IMG/VR virus record: IMGVR_UViG_3300030673_000004
Span: 310,001-374,000 of that record
Reading direction: 5' to 3' (one strand)
Length of the DNA: 64,000 nucleotides
Source of the DNA: a virus
This document shows positions 38,701-45,346 of the stretch, one piece after another (the first letter of the stretch is position 1; each line of letters opens with the position of its first letter). The notes under the pieces are model-generated. The model ran no database searches. It worked only from the letters and a program-made list of their open reading frames with translations, and was not told the origin of the DNA. A program made the translations under genes and the position numbers.

Positions 38701-38960
38701 ACACACTAGATGGTACCGACCCCAGTGTGACATCATCTATATATCTAGGTGTTCTTACTATAAGTCAAACGACTACAATAAAAGCTTATGTCACATCCCC
38801 AGGCTATAATGATAGTACGATAGCCATAGTCACCTATACAATAAACATACCAGTACCAGTACCAGAAGGACATGTTGTCCCTGTATACAGCAACCTATAT
38901 GTATACGACTTCAAAATGGGATTACGTGAAGTATGTGCTTTCTTGACAGCGTCAACCTGA
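35709..38960 (+). CDS. Multi-module adhesin with propeller nested in a CHB_HEX module
   Basis: 1083 aa from GTG 35709 (GGAG site). N-terminal 260 residues: virion-binding and Ig-like parts. Then six CHB_HEX-type modules, each with a 'YYTLDGT-x-PT'-like core. The second module (from about 345) is interrupted after 'TEDGTDP' by seven repeats of about 41 residues (about 384-668) of the form 'W-x-TSC-x-G-x-DGSLYF...IYKSTD-x-G-x-TW', which fits a seven-bladed Asp-box propeller. The module then resumes (GYIYSAPVTV...). Four more modules follow. The C-terminus ends in YDFKMGLREV, shared with 43723-44586. Confidence 0.75.
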   Translation: MSNPLVAIAPKFGPLSLQLSKHYLAASVTNASFVGYLPDGPKVSVSGGGGVMPLGPSFGPAVSDNSILQLQPQVNLTNTHNRSGTLTFKIPGPATGVPTVTVQNKAQAVTIKQATANTAPLSLRKSTKYSYTWNTANTTHDVDTTVTASTNTQGSLPVSYRIYGGTNSASTVTWVTASQNVYINDTQPIIFTLADVDKDPITYYLYDNLGLIKTDTVSSNQTISVPYTNATIGTHSFSLKLIDDAQAETDSTGPTLNVFPQADAPTASEPSGTYLGSATVTLASDQSGSIYYTLDGTTPTSASALYSTAIVITTSCTLNAVSIVPNYKVSPVLTVTYNIKTSTPVIQTASGTYTSAQSVSITCDTNNSTIIYTEDGTDPAINTNPQIAATTTSQLWRTGCVSSNDILYAAVYGGYIYKSLNRGLNWIQLSAPQLNWSTSCIGADGSLYFGAYGNYIYKSTDNGTTWAPVVSEGTRSWNTSCAGTDGSLYFGIDNGYLHVSNDNGNTWTSKTSLGMKTWATCCVASNGTIYFAASNESVYASLDKGTTWTPNAILGTQQWTTSCVGLDHALYLGASNGSIYKSTDQGTSWAALSAAGTANWVASTVGTDGSLYFAASGTANIKKSTDAGATWTDIVIASQGTWDFLLTGTDGSIYASDASTEAGGYIYKIPAGTWEVANGYIYSAPVTVTRTETLKAISTVSGQVASDVASTSYQLKASIPTFDPIAGNYTRYITVTLASSLSGSTTYYTLDGTDPTTESPVYNTGIRLTQPTTIKALTAYATWENSDIATAVYNVTTPQVPTFSVPAGTYNTAQTVALACSTTGASIYYTLDGTDPSPDATESPTSILYTTSIAVDVSKTIKALATTEGDARSDIVTATYELKAVSPVFSAATGTFTDNFVTSIATTTSNAKIYYTIDGTTPTIDSYLYSSPLDIFSTITLKAIAIFAGWTSSDVTTVTYTFIPKTSVAPTFSLPTGTYTEAIAVSLASPTPNKIIRYTLDGTDPSVTSSIYLGVLTISQTTTIKAYVTSPGYNDSTIAIVTYTINIPVPVPEGHVVPVYSNLYVYDFKMGLREVCAFLTAST

Positions 38961-38972
38961 TAAAAATCAAAT

Positions 38973-39659
38973 ATGAGCAATACACTAACAGCAAATGAAG
39001 TAGTTGTAACGGCAGGTTTAGAAACTGCTAAACCCTTCTGGACAGGCATATCTACAATACCAGATACAACTACTACCAGTGGAGATCATCTGTATATTGG
39101 TACATTTGCTGTAGTTGATAATACATCATCTGTATCCTATGATGGCTTTTGTCAACTCACTATGACACAACGTACTGAATTAGCGGGTATCTCATGCCCG
39201 CAGTACTTAGCACTACGCGAAACCGGATATGCCTTACCGCTATTCAAAGCATCAAATGCTGATGTATATGAACCGATATCTATTGTTTTTGATTGGACAG
39301 GGGACATTGATTCACAAGCTGAATTCTTAATATACAGTAAAAAGAATCCAGCAACTAGATATATAAAATTAGTATTCACAGGAACAAGCGCTGACATAAT
39401 AATAAACGGTGTAACACAAACAACACCAAGTATAGCATCATTCTTTACAGATGATAGAATTATCCGCAAAGTAACCTTAGCTATTTTGACACAAAATACA
39501 GCTAAGAATACAGTAACAACAGCATCAAACGTAGCTGGGCGTATACAAATTTTACTAACAGACTATCAAACAGGCATCAATCGCATTCTATGGGATAATA
39601 TAACAACAGTAGACCCATCAGAACTATACCAGTTTGAAGCACGTCTAATACATAGCTAA
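38973..39659 (+). CDS. Virion protein, paralogue of 32458-33138
   Basis: 228 aa, full-length relative of the 226-aa protein at 32458 (see the shared blocks there). It sits 12 bases after one adhesin and 11 bases before the next. Two copies each placed before a large repeat protein suggest a subunit that links or caps adhesins on the tail. No catalytic motif. Confidence 0.7.
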   Translation: MSNTLTANEVVVTAGLETAKPFWTGISTIPDTTTTSGDHLYIGTFAVVDNTSSVSYDGFCQLTMTQRTELAGISCPQYLALRETGYALPLFKASNADVYEPISIVFDWTGDIDSQAEFLIYSKKNPATRYIKLVFTGTSADIIINGVTQTTPSIASFFTDDRIIRKVTLAILTQNTAKNTVTTASNVAGRIQILLTDYQTGINRILWDNITTVDPSELYQFEARLIHS

Positions 39660-39670
39660 AAGAGATACAA

Positions 39671-42600
39671 ATGACTTTGATCAACAACTGGACAAACTCA
39701 ACAGGAACGTTATCACCAACAACGGCTGCCTACGTTTCGGCTATTGGACAAGACAATTATATTCTGACGACAGGCACACAAGGAGACTCCCCCTATTACT
39801 CCAATGATGGCGGAAGTACATGGACAGCAGCAACTGTTAATGATACTTGGGCGGGCAAGACTACTATGTGTCTAGCTACGGTTTCAAGCGATAGTCGCAT
39901 ATACCTAATAAACCAAGCGATTCCCAAACTTTATGTGTCTGTTGACCATGGTGCTACTTATTCTGTAGCCTCATCGGGAAACCAGTATACATGTCTAACA
40001 TGTGTGGGATCAACACTGTTTGCTACTTTAGAAACAGGTACTACACTATATAAAAGTACTGATCATGGTGTAACTTTTACTGCTATAGCAACACCTGATA
40101 CTACGGCCACAGCCATCTTCGTAGCAGCTAACTCTACTTGTTTGTTTTTATGCAGTACCGACACAAATACACATTTAATCAATATGTACAGAAGTCAAGA
40201 TTCGGGAACCTCTTGGACTCAGATTCTGACAAATTATACCATAGGTTTTATAGGCGAACTGTTTCACACAACAAATAGCACATACCTAAGCATTTATGAT
40301 GTCCCATCAAATTCTATTTTATTGCTAAAATCTGACGATAATTTCAGCACCAGCACACCTATAACGGCACTATCGGCAATAATGCCCGCTCCCATAGTTT
40401 TGGGAGGTGCTGACAGCTCTAATGACATCTATGTCGTTAGTTTCTATACGTCTGGTGTGCTTGCTACTAGCAATGATAGCGGGACTTCGTTTGTGAATGA
40501 AGCCCCTGATAGTAACGGGCAAGTAACGCTTGCAATAGGCGATACAAGTATTGTTGCCATTACAAACTCACCTTCGTCGGGTATTACTGCGGTATACAGT
40601 GGAATGCTTCCTGGGGGCATAGTTAAACCCAATAAGCCTACGATTAGTCCAGCAACAATAACAAATGCAAGTCCACTCACAGTAACACTAGAAACAGCTA
40701 CAACAGGCGCAGCACTATACTACACCCTAGACGGAACAGATCCAACAGAATCTTCTACACTGTATACGTCTCCGTTTACACTAACCTACGCTGTACCCAC
40801 AATATGCACAGTGAAAGCTATCGCAGTAGCTAACTCCATATCAAGTACAGTAGCCACACAGGTATACCATATCGGCAACCAGGTAAGCGCACCTGTCATC
40901 ACAGGTACCCTAAATACCTATGGTGCCAACATGACAATCACCATCACAGATACTACGGATGGTGCTCTTATCTACTATACGGATGATGGAACTACCCCAA
41001 CAACAACATCTGCAGCATATACAGAGCCATTTTTAACGTTTGAATCCTCTATTGATATTAAAGCAATCGCAGTCAAATCGGGATACTTTGATAGTAGTAT
41101 TGCAGAGTCACTAATTAATACAGGAATCGCAGTCTCCACGTATCCCACACTGGGACCCTATCTTAATACGTACAATTGCAACCCTGTTGCTTCTGCTACT
41201 AGAAAATTTACAATAGGTACTACAGCACACATTGAAATGCTAAGTACTACAGATGGTGTACATGACCAAGCACCCATCTATTACACACTTGACGGATCCA
41301 CACCAACAATAGCAAGTACACAATATGCAGCTCCGCTAAGTATTACAGAATCCTGTGTAGTCAAAGCGGTTTCTATTAAAGGTGTGAAGACACCCACAAT
41401 TGGACCTGTTGCAACTATCACGTACACGTTTACGGCTGGAGTACTTGCAAAACCAACAGCCTACACATTAGGTGCTGAATATGTAGATCTTACAACAGGT
41501 ACGCATACAACAACTACAAGTGATCCTGGTTATGTGTTAACGGCTGTATTTATCCCCGACTACAATAACGGGATAGGAGCTTTAGCTACAGCAGAAGGAA
41601 CTCTAGGAAATGTTACCCCAAGCTACATTTACTTGTGTGATCCAATTACGTATGAACCCTTCAAGAGACTCACACAACTCGATAACGGCGATAATATCCG
41701 AGCCTTGGCTTACTCAACAGACACAGGCACATTATATGCAGCTACAGAAAACAAAAACCTCTACAGTATTGATCTTAACACAGAAACGATAACAACACTT
41801 AGTGTACTATTACCAAACCCAATATACTATTATTTAATATATAACAACGTAGATCAGTGCTTGTATGGATACTGCTCGGGGTCCATCAATTCACTTGTAA
41901 AATACAATACAGTAACAAGCACGCTTTCGACAATAACTTCTAATGCACTTTACCATGTTGATTTTTGTGATCCTATAACAGGAACTCTTTATGGGCACTC
42001 AGGCACAGGTAACAATCCTGGTCTTTTTACCATAGACCCAAACACAGGAGTAGCTACAGAAGTAATCACAACTACAACATCCTATGATAAGGTACTTCAT
42101 GATAACATAAGTGGTAATACATATGCGCTTACATACCCGGGCAACGCTGCAGTTACTGCATACACATTAGACTTAGCAGCACGAACTGAAACATTAAAAT
42201 TTACAGCAGCACTTACGCAGGGAGTCCAGGACACGACTATTGCCAGTACAGCTACAGTACCAGCACCCCTATTCTCTGTTGCGGGCGGATCATACAACAT
42301 AGCACAAACCGTAGCAATAACAAATAGACTTACAGGGATAAATATCTATTATACGCTTGATGGAACAGCACCAACAGCTAACTCTACATTATACACAGAA
42401 CCTCTACTCGTAGAGTATCCTCTAACGCTAAAAGCAATTGCAACTAAATCCGGATTTGCACAAAGTTATGCCACAGTAGCAACATACAATATAAGCTATA
42501 CAAAAGTACCTAAACCTATATTATCTGTAGCATCTGGAAGCTTTACAAACGACCAAACTGTAACATTATCAGATACAAAAGAAGGTGTAACATTCTACTA

Positions 42601-43723
42601 CACAATAGATGGAACAACACCAACAACAACATCTTTGCTCTACACAGGTCCAATCACTATTTCAGGAAATACAACACTTCAAGCTATTGGTATATTTGAA
42701 GGTTTAACAAACAGTGACATAGTATCTGCTACATACACATTCTCATGCATAACACCTACAGCATCCATCCCGGCAGGAACATGGGGTGCTACAAAAATAA
42801 TTACGCTTTCTTCTGAAACAAATAATACAAAAATCTACTACACCACAGATGGTACAGCACCAACCCAAAATTCTGCTATTTATAGTACGCCAATACATTT
42901 AGTAACGACAGCAACATTAGCGTTCGTAGCAACAAAACATGGATATGCTTCCACGTCAGTAGTCACAAACGTGTATACAATCATTCGAGGGGACCTATAC
43001 TATGGAAGCTATAATGTAAAAGTTGTCAATACAACAAATAATGTTTCTGCTAAGCTAAACTCGTTCTATGACGGCAACATGTGTGCCGTAGCTGCTGACG
43101 GTCAGTCTCTTTATGCCTTAGGCACAGCGGGCCTAACAACAATAAACCCTCACACAGGAGAGTACACAACAGTTGCACTTTCAATAACAGATACTATTGA
43201 GGGTGATTCATTCGTATCAGCAACATATTACGATAATGCAATATATGCATGCGTATCCAGTGGTGGTTCAGATAGTGGCGTTTATAAAATAGACCCAAAA
43301 ACATACAGTGTGACATTAGTACGTAAACACAATTATGTACAAGGCATAACTGTATATAATGAAAAGATCTATTTTTGCACTCCCTATGAAGCTATAAAGT
43401 ATATGAATCTTGATGGGTCCAATGAGACAGTACTGAACTCATCCACATCATATATGTGGGGAAGCCTAATCGTCTTTAATGACTATTTATATGCAGGAAG
43501 TTATGAATATACTAATACGTCATTAACAAAAGTACCTGGCGGGATTTACAAAATAGATCTAACAACAGGAAGCATCGTTAGTATAATAAATCAAGAGCTA
43601 GATCGCTACTGGGTAGGTCTTGCTGCCGGTACGGATCAGCTCTATGCTAGAGATAGCTTAACAGGCATATATAGAGTTAATGTACACAACAATACAGTAA
43701 CTCAGATTGTGAGTGAATTCTAA
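39671..43723 (+). CDS. Giant adhesin with propellers and six CHB_HEX modules
   Basis: 1350 aa. Residues 1-320: Asp-box propeller (SNDGGSTW, SVDHGATY, STDHGVTF, SQDSGTSW). Residues about 325-590: three CHB_HEX modules. Residues 590-855: a second propeller-like part without Asp boxes (GTLYAATENKNLYSIDL). Residues 860-1105: three more modules. Residues 1110-1350: a third propeller-like part (LYALGTAGLTTINP, GVYKIDPKTYSVTLV). This ordered alternation of propellers and beta-sandwich spacers suggests a long flexible receptor-binding arm. No terminator separates it from its neighbours. Confidence 0.75.
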   Translation: MTLINNWTNSTGTLSPTTAAYVSAIGQDNYILTTGTQGDSPYYSNDGGSTWTAATVNDTWAGKTTMCLATVSSDSRIYLINQAIPKLYVSVDHGATYSVASSGNQYTCLTCVGSTLFATLETGTTLYKSTDHGVTFTAIATPDTTATAIFVAANSTCLFLCSTDTNTHLINMYRSQDSGTSWTQILTNYTIGFIGELFHTTNSTYLSIYDVPSNSILLLKSDDNFSTSTPITALSAIMPAPIVLGGADSSNDIYVVSFYTSGVLATSNDSGTSFVNEAPDSNGQVTLAIGDTSIVAITNSPSSGITAVYSGMLPGGIVKPNKPTISPATITNASPLTVTLETATTGAALYYTLDGTDPTESSTLYTSPFTLTYAVPTICTVKAIAVANSISSTVATQVYHIGNQVSAPVITGTLNTYGANMTITITDTTDGALIYYTDDGTTPTTTSAAYTEPFLTFESSIDIKAIAVKSGYFDSSIAESLINTGIAVSTYPTLGPYLNTYNCNPVASATRKFTIGTTAHIEMLSTTDGVHDQAPIYYTLDGSTPTIASTQYAAPLSITESCVVKAVSIKGVKTPTIGPVATITYTFTAGVLAKPTAYTLGAEYVDLTTGTHTTTTSDPGYVLTAVFIPDYNNGIGALATAEGTLGNVTPSYIYLCDPITYEPFKRLTQLDNGDNIRALAYSTDTGTLYAATENKNLYSIDLNTETITTLSVLLPNPIYYYLIYNNVDQCLYGYCSGSINSLVKYNTVTSTLSTITSNALYHVDFCDPITGTLYGHSGTGNNPGLFTIDPNTGVATEVITTTTSYDKVLHDNISGNTYALTYPGNAAVTAYTLDLAARTETLKFTAALTQGVQDTTIASTATVPAPLFSVAGGSYNIAQTVAITNRLTGINIYYTLDGTAPTANSTLYTEPLLVEYPLTLKAIATKSGFAQSYATVATYNISYTKVPKPILSVASGSFTNDQTVTLSDTKEGVTFYYTIDGTTPTTTSLLYTGPITISGNTTLQAIGIFEGLTNSDIVSATYTFSCITPTASIPAGTWGATKIITLSSETNNTKIYYTTDGTAPTQNSAIYSTPIHLVTTATLAFVATKHGYASTSVVTNVYTIIRGDLYYGSYNVKVVNTTNNVSAKLNSFYDGNMCAVAADGQSLYALGTAGLTTINPHTGEYTTVALSITDTIEGDSFVSATYYDNAIYACVSSGGSDSGVYKIDPKTYSVTLVRKHNYVQGITVYNEKIYFCTPYEAIKYMNLDGSNETVLNSSTSYMWGSLIVFNDYLYAGSYEYTNTSLTKVPGGIYKIDLTTGSIVSIINQELDRYWVGLAAGTDQLYARDSLTGIYRVNVHNNTVTQIVSEF

Positions 43724-44586
43724 TGAGTGCTGCTAATCTAACGTATTACGTATTCCTAGTAAGTTCTCCCGTAATAACACCAGCATCCGGTTACTATAGT
43801 GCAAACCAAAACATGCAAGTAACAATAACCAACCAAACAGATGGCGCTGTAGTTTTTTACACAACAGATGGAAGTGATCCTACAACAGCATCACAGGCAT
43901 ACTCAGGACAATTTAATATAACAGCACCAGCTACAATAAAGGCTATTGCGGTTGGAACCACTACAAGCAGTATTGTTGAAGAAAACTTTAGTGTTCATGA
44001 GCGAGCACAACCCCCTACAATACTACCAGCACCAGGAACATACCAAGGCTCCATTACAGCTACAATTACAACGACCACAGTTGGTGCTTCTATATATTAC
44101 TCAACTAATGGAACTAACCCAACAGCCACGTCTGGGATACTTTACTCCGGCCCCATTACAGTAAGTAAAACAGAAAAGATTAAAGCTATTGCCGTCTCAT
44201 CAAATTATGACAATAGTAATATCACAGCCGCATCATACACAATAACTGAGTTACCAATAGCACCAGCACCATCTATAACACCAAAAACAGGACAATATAC
44301 AACATCAACAGTTGTTACTCTCCAAACAGCACTAGCTTCTGGGGTTATCTATTACACAGTAGATGGAACTATCCCGACAGTTCATTCTACACATTATACA
44401 AATCCAATTACAGTGACTGAAGATACTACAATAAACGCTATTGTTATTGCAGATAACTATAAAAACAGTGCTATAACATCATCAGTGTATAGCCTTGTAG
44501 CCCCGCAACAAAGCTATCTAAACATATATGACTTCAAAATGGGATTACGAAAAGTAGACTCTTTTGCAACGGACAAAGACATATGA
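43723..44586 (+). CDS. Short adhesin: three CHB_HEX modules and shared C-terminal tag
   Basis: 287 aa, TAATG-coupled to the giant adhesin. Three modules (about 12-90, 95-175, 180-262) with YTTDGSDPTT, YSTNGTNPTA and YTVDGTIPTV cores. The C-terminus (YDFKMGLRKVDSF) matches the end of the 1083-aa adhesin at 35709. Lacks a propeller, so it may be a stalk or anchor unit. Confidence 0.7.
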   Translation: MSAANLTYYVFLVSSPVITPASGYYSANQNMQVTITNQTDGAVVFYTTDGSDPTTASQAYSGQFNITAPATIKAIAVGTTTSSIVEENFSVHERAQPPTILPAPGTYQGSITATITTTTVGASIYYSTNGTNPTATSGILYSGPITVSKTEKIKAIAVSSNYDNSNITAASYTITELPIAPAPSITPKTGQYTTSTVVTLQTALASGVIYYTVDGTIPTVHSTHYTNPITVTEDTTINAIVIADNYKNSAITSSVYSLVAPQQSYLNIYDFKMGLRKVDSFATDKDI

Positions 44587-45104
44587 CAACGAGACAACCG
44601 CAAAACTACCCATGGTACATTGAATTAAGAAAACACCTAATAGATCCTTTCTTCAAATCACAGAAAACGGGATCCATAGGACGCATGTTCTCTACAGTAA
44701 CATTTGGCATCTGCTGTTATTACTGGTTAAGCAGAACAGGCTCATCTAATCATGAAGCACCGGCATCCCTGCTTCAAGTGTTCTTCTGGACTACGGGTTA
44801 TGTGTTCGCCAATAAGGTAGTACATACTACATCAAAACACATAGCATCTTACCAGAACGCCGCCGTGCCAGCGATACCTTCAATTAATAGCTTCGGTCAC
44901 GGCACCACACAGGTACAGCCAACTACACCCCCAGTACCTACGGTAAAGCAAGCTGCAGCAAAAGGAACCAAGACATCAAAAAAGACAGCACCTGTAATCC
45001 CTACAGAAGATTCACAGGAACCTGAGGATTCATCTGATCAAACCACAGATGACAATGCAACGCAAGCGTCGGGTGATACTGTCATAGATAGTGATGCAGG
45101 ATAA
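44583..45104 (+). CDS. Two-TM protein with acidic tail, holin-like
   Basis: 173 aa. Two hydrophobic segments (about 35-50 and 62-78) separated by a short loop, then a Lys-rich patch (about 125-140) and an acidic Ser/Asp/Glu tail. This arrangement fits a small membrane protein such as a holin, but the long tail is unusual and no lysis enzyme lies next to it. ATGA overlap with the preceding adhesin. A holin role is a guess from topology. Confidence 0.55.
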   Translation: MTTRQPQNYPWYIELRKHLIDPFFKSQKTGSIGRMFSTVTFGICCYYWLSRTGSSNHEAPASLLQVFFWTTGYVFANKVVHTTSKHIASYQNAAVPAIPSINSFGHGTTQVQPTTPPVPTVKQAAAKGTKTSKKTAPVIPTEDSQEPEDSSDQTTDDNATQASGDTVIDSDAG

Positions 45105-45144
45105 ATAAAAAGAGGACCCAGGGCATGCACACCCGAGGTCCTCT
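45103..45144 (-). terminator. Intrinsic terminator of the minus-strand ncRNA
   Basis: On minus, AGAGGACC (45144-45137) pairs with GGTCCTCT (45118-45111), with inner GGG/CCC pairs, followed by TTTTTATTT. On plus there is no T-tract after the stem, so the hairpin terminates leftward transcripts. Confidence 0.75.
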
Positions 45145-45261
45145 CCCGGTAGTCAAAAGCTCTTCAGGAGCTTAGTGTCACCTCAACTAACTGTTGAGCT
45201 GATGACTACAGGCTACGTTTCGAGCCGAAGCCCGTAAGGATGTCTCTGAAGAACCGTCCTC
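45103..45261 (-). ncRNA. Candidate structured small RNA, antisense-oriented
   Basis: About 160 nt of minus-strand sequence between a consensus promoter (45268-45296) and an intrinsic terminator. Predicted elements from 5' to 3': AGGA/TCCT hairpin; TACGGGCT/AGCCTGTA hairpin with a 14-nt loop; outer helix GTAGTCA/TGACTAC enclosing two hairpins (CTCAAC/GTTGAG and AAGCTC/GAGCTT); then the terminator. No gene-sized frame with a ribosome site lies inside it. At 45187-45176 it carries GTTGAGGTGACA, the exact complement of the predicted 5' ends of the two early mRNAs at 61651 and 62614. I infer a regulatory RNA. I do not recognise a known family. Confidence 0.65.
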
Positions 45262-45267
45262 AATCAA

Positions 45268-45296
45268 AATATAACATACTACCTAGTGATTGTCAA
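45268..45296 (-). promoter_or_regulatory. Sigma70-type promoter (TTGACA-N17-TATATT) for ncRNA
   Basis: On minus, -35 TTGACA at 45296-45291, 17-bp spacer and -10 TATATT at 45273-45268. Hexamers and spacing are identical to the three other promoters in the window, but the leader after it differs. The predicted start is near 45261. It overlaps no plus-strand gene if the next gene starts at 45347. Confidence 0.75.
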
Positions 45297-45346
45297 GGTC
45301 TAATAACTTCTTCGTAGAAGATATTGGCAAAAGGTACCTATTACTC

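Noticed and set aside
26364-44586. CRISPR array or DNA satellite
   Set aside because: The repeats are protein modules of about 80 residues with variable DNA; there are no short direct repeats with regular spacers.
45188-45240. Hammerhead ribozyme-like CTGATGA...GAA on plus
   Set aside because: CTGATGA and a GAA after a stem are present, but five extra bases follow CTGATGA, the GAAA is incomplete and the cleavage-site pairing (U16.1) does not fit. The minus-strand promoter and terminator explain the region better.
45290-45346. Upstream start for the 745-aa structural protein
   Set aside because: It overlaps the ncRNA promoter and has no ribosome site; ATG 45347 has AAAAGG.
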